This document shows positions 13,263 through 24,563 of a DNA stretch of 64,000 nt, one piece after another. This DNA comes from Viridothelium virens (taxonomy: Eukaryota; Ascomycota; Dothideomycetes; Trypetheliales; Trypetheliaceae): assembly GCA_010094025.1 (NCBI GenBank), contig ML991785.1, positions 248,001-312,000 of the forward strand, given 5' to 3'. The stretch's first letter is position 1, and each line of letters opens with the position of its first letter. Under the pieces are notes generated by a model. The model was not told where the DNA came from, searched no databases, and saw only the letters and a program-made list of their open reading frames with translations. The translations under genes and the position numbers were made by a program.

Positions 13263-13515
13263 ATTGTGTAAGATGGACACGAGATCGGAAGCAATTCCAC
13301 CACGCACGGCGATACTTAGCTCGGTTCAAACTTTCGCTTTTAGCGATTCGTCAAGTCATAGAAACATTACATATGTGCCTTACCATAAGATTCGATACCG
13401 AGCCAAGCTCTTTAATTCTCTATATGATGATGGCAGGTTAAGTCAATTCTCTCAGGTAATCTAGTTGTCTCTACGCAGTCGCTATCTTAACCCAGTCCTC
13501 CTTTTCAGCCGTATA

Positions 13516-14664
13516 TTAGTCGACCTTTAGTCGAGACTTGATGGGGAGCGAGGCAATCGCAAACTGCAAGACCATAAAAGCCTGAATAGCCGCCGCCGAA
13601 AACGACAGTAAACCGCTCCAAATCATTGATACATATAAGTACACTAAGATCGAAACAGTGGCGCAGACAATCCCGAGAACTGTAAACGTGTAAGCCCAGC
13701 GTTTCGCATGCGAAGCGGGCCAGTTCCAAGTTGGATACACGGCAGTAAAGATTCCGAGAATGTTCATAGCAGAGCTCTGGATCAAAAGGTAGAAATCAGC
13801 GTCCTTTGTGGAACCCTTGGTGCTAGACGACAGTTTCCACGCTATACCCATAGGTACAAAAGCTGCTAGTATGGTCAAGCAGACTACGGCGATGAGAGTG
13901 GATGGCAAGCTCTATTAATGGTAAATGACAAGCAGATATAGGGTATGCTCTAAACAACTTACTTTTGGTTGATCAGGATCTGGATCTACAACTCTTTTCA
14001 CCTTTTTGCCTTTTGGGAGATAAATTTCATAAGAAGGTTCATCGAAACCTTTGGCGTAGTTGTAGGGGTTTGCGAACATTTCAAGAACCTTGACTTTATC
14101 AAAAATTGCATCGCTCACATCATCCAATTTCCGAGCTCTTAATTCATCATCTACTTTGTCCAATTCTCGAGCAGCAATATCTCTCTGCTGAAGAATATCT
14201 GCGGATAATACTTTCCCATCATACGACTCTTGCCCACCATGGCCTTGTGAAAGGTCGCTTATGCAATTGACGCCATTTTTCCAAAGATGGAGATACGTTG
14301 TATCGGCCAGAACAGAGAATACATTCTTAAGATCGTGATCGGGAGTTTCGACCGCTTGTATAGCCGATTCGGTAGACTTTTTAAGCACTTCAGCGTCTTC
14401 TTCTTCAAAATGACATTGCCACCACCTCTCGGCTCTGTTTTTCCTCTTGACTTCATGATGAAAGTAGTCCCAGTTGCTTTTAGCATATGGATGCAGTGAC
14501 TTATTCGCAAGATAAATGGCAGTTACAATCAAAGTCAGGGACGTCTTGCAGCTTTGAGATAGTCCGTCTGGATACAATTAGTTTTGCTATTTCATGTAGT
14601 ACTCGGTCGGTATACCAGCTGTCCAAGGCGGTAGTATTTGAGCTCGCTGTCGATGAGGGGCCAT
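13516..14664 (-). CDS. Multi-pass membrane protein of unknown function
   Basis: Not recognised as a known family. Three exons join in frame: 14616-14664, 13963-14567 and 13911 down to 13516, for 349 aa. Introns are 48 nt (with a CTAAT branch point) and 51 nt. The first exon was found only by splicing: it supplies the ATG, whereas the large exon's ORF otherwise starts at TTG. There is a short hydrophobic N-terminal segment (TSLTLIVTAIYLA), a charged soluble region of about 170 residues rich in Lys/Glu, then four hydrophobic segments in the last 130 residues (TLIAVVCLTILAAFVPMGIA, LLIQSSAMNILGIFTAVY, TFTVLGIVCATVSILVYLYV, and one near the C-terminus). It lies between the two HET genes. A membrane effector or transport role is possible but unproven. 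Confidence 0.7.
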
Positions 14665-14699
14665 CGCACTAGAACTTTCTGCTTTGTTAGTATCAGGGC

Positions 14700-15010
14700 G
14701 TGTTACAGAAGCGGGATCAGGGACAATTCTTTAAAAGAGGAGATTGAAGCTGCCTACGCGGCGAGACCGTGACAGAAACAGAGGCGTCATAGGGCAGTGT
14801 TGAGTTAGGCAGCGAGGCTGTGCCAGACACAGTAGTATTGTGTGGCAGTGCTGAGCTGGGCAGGAAACCCAGAAGGCATCTGACGGGGTGTTACGGAAAT
14901 TTATGAAATCTTAACTATTACGGGGTCCCCACACGACGGTAATATATATATGAGTTGCGTAAATTGTATTCCTGAGTTTTGGGGGGAGATAATGTGGTTG
15001 ATGGTGGCGT
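14700..15010. mobile_element. Possible LTR-retroelement relic (gypsy-like termini)
   Basis: Two TGTTAC starts, a TCCCC-rich stretch and a purine run (TTTTGGGGGGAGATAAT) followed by TG resemble LTR and polypurine-tract pieces of fungal gypsy elements. No coding region remains. It is a fossil fragment; the family call is tentative. Confidence 0.25.
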
Positions 15011-15354
15011 TGCAGTGGGGCAGATCGCTATCGTGGCCTAGAACTATTTCTCATCGGAGGAAGTCAAAGCGTTAGCGGAAGAAAAAGTAGGATGTCCCTT
15101 AATATGAGTAGATTTATCAAGTTTAGGGATAAGGATTTATCTGATGGAATTCTAGAGTAACCTTTATCCGCGGCGCACAGTATCCTGCATCTTGATGCTT
15201 AGCAGTATGTTGAGACAGACTTCTGCAAACCATGAGATTATAAATCGAGGTGCCTGGATAGGGTTATTATCCCTTTGTGCAAAGCTAATGCTTTTGGAAA
15301 ATGCAAGGCTATGTTATTGATATAATTATGTGGTATAGCAACTCTGGGGTGCAT

Positions 15355-15665
15355 TACTTGAACCGAACAGGCACTGAACATGTACTGAGTAGACCCAAGC
15401 AGACCTGAGCAGTACCAAAATCTACCCAAGTTAAGCCTGACGCTGCCTAAGCCAGCTTGTGTAGACCTAAAACAAGGCTGAGCAGCCTGAGCATCGATTG
15501 AGCCGATATTAAGCCGGGGGCTTAGACCGCTACTGTAGACTTAGCTGACTGCTAACCTATTTAGGTAATGGACGTGGCAATCTTTACCTGAGGAAACAGC
15601 AAGAGCCACGTATCGACAAGGTACACCTATCTTCGTTCCCACTTGCAGACCTGAGAGATTACCTA
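15355..15665. repeat. Degenerate tandem repeat plus cassette, copy 2
   Basis: GAGCAGCCTGAGCATCGATTGAG-type units at 15355-15525 match the style and the ATCGATTGAG end of copy 1. The cassette near 15595-15665 (AACAGCAAGAGCCACG...GACAAGGTACA) is clearly related to 12865-12935, but lies downstream instead of upstream of the tandem run. Confidence 0.55.
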
Positions 15666-16936
15666 GTGAGCAACCTGAACTATGGTGGTATAACTATATA
15701 CCGCTGAGTTTTAGTAGACGTGTATAGAGTAAGTAATGCTTTTTATGCCCGATCTTAACGAAGATATATTGCAAGCTCTGTTGACTTGTTTGCATATTAT
15801 ACGCAAATGGCTATATGTTCCTGATGGAGTATCTCAGGGGTACATTGAGTGAGTCTTTTTTAACGAATTTTCATATTGACGGACTCAGAGCGGAGCCTTC
15901 ATAATTCTCCTGGAAGAACAGCCCAATCACCACAGGTGTTTCCTCAGGTAACGGTGACCACTCTCGGTTACCCACGTAAGTGCGCACAACATCAGACTAT
16001 CCAGCCACTGATCACGATTTTCAGCTACTCTCTAAGCATCTAGTGTTCTGGGAGTAGGTACGATGAGAGCAGGTGTCTTGGGACTTCAGAAATCCTAGGA
16101 GAAGGCGTCTTGGGACTATAAGCATCCTGGTAGAAGCAGTTCCGGGACCCGTATCCTGGTAGTGAATTGGGAGATCTACTTCAGCTTGAGATGCCACTGA
16201 AGAGCCTGCAGTAAGAGCTAATCCACAATTCCACATTATACTCTACGCTCCCTTTTTTTTTCATACCCATTCGGTGACCGAGTCTTCAATTGAGCCTATT
16301 CTCAGGAACTGACACTACGCAATTAGGGACGACCATGGCAGCCCGAAAGAGTGTCAGCCCTGCCAGAAACCACTGCTACAGCCTGCAAGTAATTCCTTTC
16401 TCGTCAAATCGCACACCGATTCCTCATAGGAGCCTGCTTGCATGAATCTGCATCCCGTACGGCTTAGCCTGCTCATGATTGCACCACCACGAGCTCTGTA
16501 AAATTAGATACTCCCTCCAGATATACTACTCACTTTGTCTTATCATGATCCTTGCTGACGCTTTCACTCTCATAGTTCCATCGTGAGGTCAGCTAGCAGG
16601 TGGTCCACGGCAGCAGGTGCTAACAGGATGCTCAGGATATCCTATGCCAGCGGAAGGATCTCGAGGACTTGATCCAGGATGCGATTTGCTCGCTCCAAGA
16701 CCACACTTAGCGACTTTGACGCAGCCGCAGCCGCGGCAGCAATAGGAACGATGCTACCGTCCAGGGCGCTGGTGAAGACTAAACGCCCCCAAGATACGCA
16801 CCTCGAGGCAAGAACAATCCATTTTCACCGCGATATGCTGTCAAGCTCATCCTCAGTCTCGTGACGGCATTAGCCGCTCTCTAAAAACTATGACCAGTCC
16901 AGACGCTATTCTTGTGAATACACGTGACCATCTTCT

Positions 16937-17875
16937 TCAGCTGTTGTTAGCCACCTTTCGCCGCTGGCGCCAAGCTTCAGTAAGATCGTCGTATCCGTGA
17001 GCTTCAAGTGCTTTCTCCATCTGCGTGCGAAACAATTCTGGGATCGCATTGGTTGACTCATCAAGATCAAAGGCCCACGAGGCCCTGAACTTCGTCCTGA
17101 TCCAAGACTTGGGGAAGAACCCGGCTAGCTCAAAATCAACAATACCGACCCGTCCTGTTAGAGGCGCGTCCTCAACGAGGATGTTCGTTGGCGCTAGGTC
17201 GGCGTGATAAAAGACACAATCAGAACAGTCCATACCCAAGTCTGCACAATTTGCCCGCAGGTTCTCTGGTGTATAATCCCTCTTGGCTCTGGGTACCAAC
17301 AGCCAGTTTTCAAGAATACCTTGACCATCAACGCCACCAAGGCTCCCTTTCCACTGTGCCATCTCTTGAATAATACGCACGATTTCGCCGATGTCCTTTT
17401 GCTGCCAGTAACCATCCAACATGGGCCAAATCTTGAACAACGTTTTTCCGGGAATCCTTCGAAGAAATAAGTAATTGCGATCGTGGTCAAACGCATGATA
17501 CAAAACTTCTGGCGTCATGAAGCTAGGGCCTTTCCCTTGGACGTATTGGAGAGTAGTCGATTCAGGAGTGATGCCGGGTAGTGTATATCGAGCTTTGCAA
17601 ATAACGTTATTCCCTATTCTCCAGACAGCCGAAGCATCGCCAGCTTCATGGATTAGCGAGATATGAGGGCTGTCGACATCCTTGGTCGCAACAGGCAAAG
17701 GTTTACGAGCAACAGCTAATAAGAAACTGGAGCCATCGTCGTCGTTCCACGTTGCAAACTCAAAAAACTCAGGAAGTCGTCGTAGGATCAGGTCCCCGAT
17801 AAGCCAAGTATTATTGTCTATTGTTTTGAGTGATTTGAGGATGTGCTGATCACCGAACTTGCGAACATCAGCCAT
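16937..17875 (-). CDS. Aminoglycoside phosphotransferase (APH/ChoK)-fold protein
   Basis: 312 aa, single exon. Fungal members of this kinase-like fold are numerous and mostly uncharacterised; substrates are small molecules or unknown. The Brenner-type catalytic loop is FYHADLAPTNILVE (His224, Asp226, Asn231). The metal-binding Asp is in GIVDFELAGFFP (Asp247), followed by the typical small-residue and aromatic signature after it. The N-lobe has ICKARYTLPG (candidate Lys94) and FLRRIPGKTLFKIW. All core catalytic residues seem intact, so an active phosphotransferase is plausible. It lies between the two HET genes and follows repeat-rich DNA. It is not evidence of drug resistance, because the family name is historical. 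Confidence 0.85.
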   Translation of the reverse strand: MADVRKFGDQHILKSLKTIDNNTWLIGDLILRRLPEFFEFATWNDDDGSSFLLAVARKPLPVATKDVDSPHISLIHEAGDASAVWRIGNNVICKARYTLPGITPESTTLQYVQGKGPSFMTPEVLYHAFDHDRNYLFLRRIPGKTLFKIWPMLDGYWQQKDIGEIVRIIQEMAQWKGSLGGVDGQGILENWLLVPRAKRDYTPENLRANCADLGMDCSDCVFYHADLAPTNILVEDAPLTGRVGIVDFELAGFFPKSWIRTKFRASWAFDLDESTNAIPELFRTQMEKALEAHGYDDLTEAWRQRRKVANNS

Positions 17876-18839
17876 ATTGCTTATGCAAAATTCAGTTCGG
17901 AGAGCGAGATCGGAAGACGTTGTCCACCGAAAGAAAGGAGTGTGGCACAGTACTCTTGTGCCAAGGCTTTTCGAGTCCTTCCCAGCACGTCAGTTTCATT
18001 CCAGCAGGGGAGATTCAAAGGAAGGAAAGGGTCAGATAAAATAGGGTCAGATACATCTAGCTGGATTTGCTATCAAGCATTGTTTATTTCAAAGTCTGAA
18101 ATGTACCGTAGATGTGTAGTAGGTGCTGAGAACAATACTTATATACCCGAGCCGAGCCAGCCTGAGCTAGCCTGAGCAAGCCTGAGAGGAGGCTGAGCTG
18201 CTAGAACATAGATTTAGGCGAAGTTGAGCCGGTGACTTTGATTGCCTCTTTTAGTCTAGCATCGATCCAACCCATCAAGGTAATAAGTGTCGTCGTTTCC
18301 ACCTAAAAGAAACAAGGTTTACGGCAAGCTCAAGAGCAGTTCCAGAAGCTGCAACAACGAAGATTGGCAACAGTCTAATAGCGTAAGATCTACAAGCATA
18401 CATGGGGTCAAAAATCAATGACATTGACTTACCCTTATATAGTCAGGAGTTCCAGACCAGTGACGGGGTCTCAACCTTCAGCGGCAGAGAGTCGCTGGAC
18501 TCGCACTTGAGATTCGATTCATTCTTGATGTCATTGAAAAGGCTCGCCTGTGAGTACAACGTTGAATTAATAATATCCGGAAGGTCATTCTCCGCCGTCT
18601 GCCGCTCCTGATTAATAACAATGATGAACGACACCCAGATCGGTGCCGCCCATCTCGTGCGCATGCCACCTGCAACAAGACAACTTCTATTGTCAATCTC
18701 GGCAAAGAACAAAGGAGAGTCCCGAGCTCACTCGAAACTTCCGAGCTGGCAAAGGAGTTGAGACCAAGAGGTCATACTGCAGAGATGGTATATCCTATCT
18801 TTGCCCAGCGTAGAGCTCTAATATTCCACCATATGTCTC
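17876..18839. other. Spacer with third copy of the dispersed tandem repeat
   Basis: About 960 bp. 18145-18245 carries CCTGAGCTAGCCTGAGCAAG-type units (copy 3). A minus-strand ORF at 18443-18712 (89 aa) reads in a protein-like way but has no known motif; it may be an exon relic. Confidence 0.45.
18145..18245. repeat. Degenerate tandem repeat (CCTGAGCTAG-like), copy 3
   Basis: Run of GAGCCAGCCTGAGCTAGCCT-type units of about 10 bp, the same motif family as copies near 12960 and 15355. It sits upstream of the APH-fold gene. Confidence 0.55.
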
Positions 18840-20836
18840 TCAGCGCAGCCTAATCTGCTCGATGACAAGGTCCTTCGGGTCAGCGAACTCGTAAGTCTTA
18901 TCAGCCATGCAGCCATGCATTATGCCCTGGTGTGCCAAGCATGCCTCGCCAATCAACTCATACCAGTCACTACGCTTTCTCACGACGAAGGGCATAGCAG
19001 CGCCGAAGAGGATGCATAGCCTATCTCCAGGCTGTACGCGTGATGACCCGATTCCCATGAAACCATGGCCATGCAGGAACAGTCTACGACCACGCATGAC
19101 TCGGCCAAGAATAGTATTTAGCTGCCATTCCGTGTCGTACGTTGCTTTGCCATCGGTTCTGAGATGAGTATTCAGCCACAGTCGTCCATCGTTCGACTCT
19201 TTGACTCGTTTCTGGAAGACACGGAGATATTGGTCTTCGTCCTTTAAGAAAGCATTTCCCATCATGGATCTGAGCAAGACCCTCTGCTTTATTTCCGCAT
19301 TGTCACCGAAAGACTTCTCCGCGAACTGGTTCAACCTATGGATTGGTAGTGCATACGATTCCTCGTACGGAAGACCTAAGGCTGGAGGAAGCTTTTCGAT
19401 CCTACCTTCTTCAGATATCTCGCGTATCTCATCAAAGACTATGCCCTCTGCAGTGAGCGTCTTCAAATCACCTGAGTAGGCTACCTTGGCCTGTTTGCTG
19501 CCCGACGCAGAGCGCCCGCTGTATTGTTGAAGACGAGAATCTTTCGTCATGGCAAAAGTCTCTGAGTCATAGAGCAGTGGCAGATCGTTGTCTTGATGAC
19601 AGCTACAACTCCAATCTGGAGCCCATGATGGCAGGTCGGGGACCCTTCGGTGCATATTGTTGAAGGCCAGAACATCGAGTCGGCCAGTCCTTGCGACTAT
19701 CCCAGTTACGAATTCCGAGTAGATGCGAGCCGCTGGTTTGGTGTAATCGCTGGATACTACACTTCTTTCTGATGATTGGACCATCCCGAGCAGTGCAAAT
19801 ATCTTGTCGCGAGGATCCGTAGCTTTGCTCCGCCGATACTTAACCAGCAAGCTCAAAATATCAGGGATACTACCAGTAGTCCACTGTACTCGCAATGATT
19901 CAAAAGCCGTAACATGGTTTGTCACCCCCATACGTGAGAATACCCCTGCCGAGACTAGTGTTTGAGCGACTTGTTGAGATGTGGCGATATGTCCAGCAAT
20001 TACGGCAAAGGCAGACCACGGAAGGCTTCTATCGCCACATTGAACAATAACCGACTTCGACACCACCACTTCTTGAATGATCCACATCCGACTCCACCAA
20101 GGTCTTCGGAATAAGTTCATAATCGCAGGGACCTGGGCTTTGCCCTCGCCGACGTGCTCAACGAAATAATAACGACGGACAGCATCTTGCCTTCCATCTG
20201 GGTAGTATCTAGAATGGTTCACGTTCAGAAAAGGGATGACCAGAACGAGAAGTGTTGATCATGTTGAAAGTGCAGAAAAACAACATACCTTGCGATGTTG
20301 CGGAGGTCATCCATGGCATTCGCACTGTCCTCTGAATGCTTTCCGATCCAAACGAGCACTTGAATGGCGCCAATATAGATATCCCGCATCTTTGCAATAT
20401 GCCAGCTTTTTTCTTCCAAGTTATTTTGATTGATGCAAATTGCATCGATCCACAAAAACCGCTCTTTCTGTGCATGACGGATCTGGCAAAGGGCTTCAGC
20501 CAGATTGTTTCCGATGAAGAAACGTTTCCCATTCAAGTCTACTTGGACGGTGCTGCGCGGGTCGCCCCACACGTATGATAATGCTTCGTACGAAGGCGCA
20601 TTGGCTTCCCGGTAGTTTGAAAGTAGCATTCGCAAGCCTTCATTGCCGGATCCTGGAAGGAGTCGTACCAGTCGAAGTTCGCCTACTTTAGAGAGTGGAG
20701 AATAGTGAAAGTCTCCACTGGAGTTCAAGTTCAGGGCACGATTGAAGTACGCTTGCAGTGATTCAGATTCCCCGTGACCATCAGGGTCATGGCCTGCAGT
20801 GAATTGGGAAGCCATGAACGCTGGAAATCCCGCCAT
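18840..20836 (-). CDS. HET-domain protein (heterokaryon incompatibility family), copy 2
   Basis: Two exons, 20289-20836 and 18840-20208, join in phase 2 across an 80-nt intron (donor GTATGT, acceptor TCTAG) to give 638 aa. The HET blocks are YEALSYVWGDPRSTVQ near residue 80, FLWIDAICINQNNLEEKSW near 122-140, VLVWIGKHSEDS, and after the junction RRPWWSRMWIIQEVVVSKSV. The C-terminal half has the usual loosely conserved region ending in a Phe-Val-Val-Arg-Lys / Gly-Glu-Ala-Cys segment seen in many HET proteins. The two halves read separately would each look incomplete. It differs strongly from copy 1 (9356-11209) outside the HET blocks, so it is not a recent duplicate. Confidence 0.94.
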
Positions 20837-22137
20837 CGCCCAACCCGAGTGGCATCTGCTTGACGCTCAATGGGTCTAGTTATCGCGTATTTGTCTCGCA
20901 ACGAGATCAGATTTCAGTCTCCAGGTGTTTCGACCTCCCGTTGCATCCGGACCTTCCAAGGCATCGAAGCTAAGAGCGGAGCTGAGTGTCTTGCCGCCCC
21001 CTGTAGACCAGACATATTTGGCTCGGTGAGTGGCATCTCCATAATCTCTTCCACAAAATCAAGAGTCAAGGAATTAAGGGCAAGGCAATGCCACTTTGAT
21101 TGCCACACGCAAGTGCTGGTGGCTTTGCTTGCCGCGATCTGATGCAAACTCATGGCATTTGACTCCGCAAGCACGGACACAGACACGAAGTTCATCGACG
21201 ATAATGGGCTACATCTGAACGCACTTTGTTGAAGCTTTGGCCTTTGGACGTCAGTTATTGATGTCACCAAATCTCTGTTTATTCATGCACACCTGAAAAG
21301 TACTAAAGGAAATGAAGGCTAGGATTTGGTCCAGGTTCGGCTCACCCTCTGTTTGCTTTACTGCGCTCTCTCTTTCCGAAACAGGCTGTGTCACATCACG
21401 ACATTGGTCACCTTATGTGAGGCGCATCATAGCCAGTGAAAAGGCGATTCATACCAACCTCGATATTTGGGCTGTGATGACTTTGGTATCGTCGTAGATC
21501 TTAGGATCCCTCAGGATGGGGAATGGTACGTGAACAAGTGCTGACCCGGCGAAGTGGAAGTTAGCTGGGACTACACCGAAACACTATTCGTCATTCTTGT
21601 AGCTTTTAACGTGCCATACCTGTGACGAGTGGATTGCCCTGCGTTCAATGCCATCACATAGGGCTGCGTTGCAGTACGGACTTCTGGGGTAAGTGAAGTC
21701 TATCAAAATGTTTTCATTCCTTTTATTGTCCAGAAGCTATGCAGTACTCCCGCCACAAGCCTCTGGTATTCACAGCCCCAGGGACGCATATCATACCATT
21801 ACGTCACGTCCAGCACTATTCTGCAGGAGGTATCATCTCCAGAAGAAGCAAGGACATGGTGGGAAACGACAGTCCTGCGAATGCGTCCTGTAGATGTAAA
21901 GGTCCGTACGAAGTTGCTGAAGCTAAAAGAAAGAAACCCAAAGAAAGCGGAGACTATGAAAACATCGGCACCTGATCAATCACAGGCGCGTGTACAGAAG
22001 AAAGGAAAAACCCTCGTCGCTGTGCGCACTACCCCCATCGCAGAAGAGAAGATGCAGCAATACCATCAGTCCAACCCCACCAATTATCCTCATCCCAATA
22101 CTCTACACATCAATTTTTCCCGCCTTTACCCTCTCAC
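20837..22137. other. Intergenic: HET copy 2 promoter and kinase 3' flank
   Basis: About 1.3 kb. ORFs on both strands are short and mutually overlapping. The plus-strand ORF 21739-21975 (78 aa, Lys-rich end) lies antisense to the likely kinase 3' UTR and has no motif. No RNA gene was recognised. Confidence 0.45.
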
Positions 22138-24563
22138 TCATTGCACCAGCTCAGTCCTCAGCCCACTCGGATCCGGCTTCTTACCCCTTCTCCCCAACAA
22201 CGTCGCATTATCCAAGCTAAGCTCAAACGCCCCCTTATTCCTCACCTGCCGCTTCGCCGCCGCCGCAACCGCCGGACTATGCTGACCATATCCTCTCCCT
22301 TCCTGTTGCTGCTGCTGCTGCGCCTGGCCCGCTCCCCTCGCCGGCGCATTCGCCTGCCGCGCCTGCGCCGCCGCACTCAACGTCGTATTGCGCATCTTCT
22401 GCTCGACGGCACCTACACCACTTGCCTCCGTGCCCGCCGCGCCCTGACCGCTCTTCGGCAGCTTCGCGGGCGGGTTCGCCGAGCGCTCGTCGTACGGCGC
22501 CGAGACGGCAGCAGCTTCGTCTTCGTCCTCCTCGTCCATGAGCGTGTCTTCGTCGAGGGTGTTGAAGCCGGGCGGCAGCGCGCTGCCGCGGTAGCCGTGC
22601 TTGAAGTTCTTGCGCCGCTTGCCCTCTTCTTCTTGCCGGTGCACTGCGTACGAGACGTCGAAGACCTCGCGGAGGTTGACGGCGCCGGGGGAGCGGAAGT
22701 CCATGCGTCGGCCGCCGGCGGAGACGCTGGAGGGGGAGGGGTCGAGGTAGGGGTAGCTGGGTTGGAGATTTTGCTGGTCGGCTTGTTGGGCTGTGTGACC
22801 GAGCTGTTTCTGGCGCTGAACGAGTGGGGTGGCGAGGGGTGGGGCGTCGGCTGCCGCTGTGGTTTCTTCTTGGGATTCACGAATCCAGGGGTGGTTGAGG
22901 AATTGCTTGATGTCGTAACGCTTTTCGGGGTCGACGGTGAGTAGGTGCGAGACGAGGTCTTGGGCACTCTTGGAAATATCGTCCCACCAGGGTGAGAGAA
23001 AAGTGTATTGGCCGCGGGCGACCTTCTCAGTGAGGACTTGGATGCTCTCGTCGTAGAACGGGGGAAAGCCACAAAGGAGAGTATAAAGGACGCAGCCTAA
23101 TGCCCACATGTCGACGCTCTTCGAGTATCGCTCATCCTTGACAATCTCAGGTGCTGTATAACCGACAGTACCACAAGGAGTCATAGTCTGGGTATCCCAG
23201 ATAACTTTGGAGAGACCAAAGTCGGCAATCTTGATTACACCGATGCCACCAGCCCCAACACCCTTGATGAACTCTCCTTCGTCTGCCTTATCTTCATCTT
23301 CGGGTGCTCTGGGCTTAGGGTTTCTGGTTGGAACGAACGGAATGCCATAGAAAAGAAGATTTTCCGGTTTAATATCCCTTTTTCCAAATCAGCAAAGAGG
23401 TAGTTGCAGCTGTGACAGAAAGTTACTCACCGATGTACAACGCCAGCCTGTTCATGCAAGTACTCCAAGGCCTTCGCAACTTGGATGATAACGTGTCTAG
23501 AAAGATCTTCGCTGAAGTAGGTAAGTCTAACGATTTGATGGAAAAGCTCTCCACCAGGGCAGAGCTCGAGTACGATGTAGTAGTATTGCCGCGATTCGGA
23601 GAAGTCGACGAGTTTGACAATGTTGGGATGATCCAATTGTCGCATAATTTGGACCTCCTTGAGAATGTTTGCTCGCTATGGAGTATGACGTCAGTAGCTG
23701 AAGAGACAACTTGGAGTGTTGCAACCCGAAATTCAAGCAAAAACAAGGGAACAACAAAGTACAGACGATTAAATTATGGAAGCTGTGCTGACCTCCACTG
23801 TCTTTGGAACCTTCTTGAAATCGGGATGGAGGTGGTTATCGCCCTAGACCGGTCCTGTTGGCCCCCAATGTATGATATGTAATATCGGAGAAGGGTTGAT
23901 GGAAGACGGAGAGGAAGCAAGTCCGTGGAAAAGGGAAACAAATGAAATGCACAAAAGGATAGGTGTAGCAACGAGTCGCGCTGCAATACTAACCTGACTC
24001 GAATTCATCTCAAATTTCCTCACTACCTTGATGGCGCACTCCGCATATTGGCCGGTGTTGTCCTTGGCCCGATAAACATTACTGAAAGCACCATCACCCA
24101 TTTTCTCCAGTAGTGTATATCTGTCTAGTCCTGGATATTTGGGTAGTTTGCCTTTGCTTTCTCGCTCTTCAGCCACTATCCGCTCGAGAACGGAAGGGTC
24201 GTAGTCTTGCTTTCTCTCCTTGGTGCCTGCCTGGTGAGCGGCTTGCTGCTTATGACGTTGACCGGCCTGATGTGCTGCCGCCTCTCCTGCTTGGGCTGCG
24301 ACATTACGATTGTCGATGGCGGCAACAGAATAATCGCCATGAGGTGCGGCATGACCTTGGAGAGGTTTATGATCGTAGATATTAGGCTCGCTCACACCAA
24401 AGTGCTCGGCCTGGGGTGCATGGCCACCACCGTAGTTGCCATATCGCTGTTGCTGCGCGTGGACATTTGACACCTGGGTAGTGGCGTCGCCTTGTGGTGA
24501 ATGGCCATTCCGGGCTTGCTTGCCATGGCGGATGAAGTTTTTCAGATTCTGTATCGTAGTCAT
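22138..24563 (-). CDS. srk1: Stress-activated CaMK-group protein kinase, Srk1/Rck2-like
   Basis: Ser/Thr kinase that in yeasts acts downstream of the Hog1/Sty1 MAPK. Four exons are 23994-24563, 23793-23843 (51 nt), 23431-23675 and 22138-23377, giving 701 aa with all phases matching. Features in order: a Gln/His-rich N-terminus of about 130 residues; glycine loop GDGAFSNVYRAKD; catalytic Lys in CAIKVVRKFE; the mini-exon GDNHLHPDFKKVPKTVE, which fits a family-conserved insert; catalytic loop VVHRDIKPENLL; a charged insert before IADFGLSKV, typical of this subfamily; and TPCGTVGYTAPEIV. The tail of about 200 residues is low-complexity with a Q6 run (CTG repeat near 22308-22325). The mini-exon's donor is GTCAGC, a rare variant. 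The family call is firm; the symbol is by resemblance. Confidence 0.93.

Larger units (their letters stand above)
12594..13515. other. Repeat-bearing intergenic spacer
   Basis: About 920 bp with no gene. It contains a cassette at 12860-12930 and a degenerate tandem run of TTGAGCTAGC-like units at about 12965-13085, both related to sequence near 15360-15660, and a possible LTR relic at 13102-13262 (listed separately). Confidence 0.5.
14665..16936. other. Gene-free, repeat-rich spacer
   Basis: About 2.3 kb without a gene. It includes a weak LTR-element relic at 14700-15010, the second copy of the CTTGAGCTAG-like tandem repeat (15355-15525) with its associated cassette at 15595-15665, and about three diverged 32-bp units (GTCTTGGGAC...) at 16070-16165. 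Short ORFs have no family motif. Confidence 0.5.

Noticed and set aside
22141-22944. 267-codon plus ORF, Arg/Leu-rich
   Set aside because: Antisense to the kinase's low-complexity tail; composition follows from that tail.
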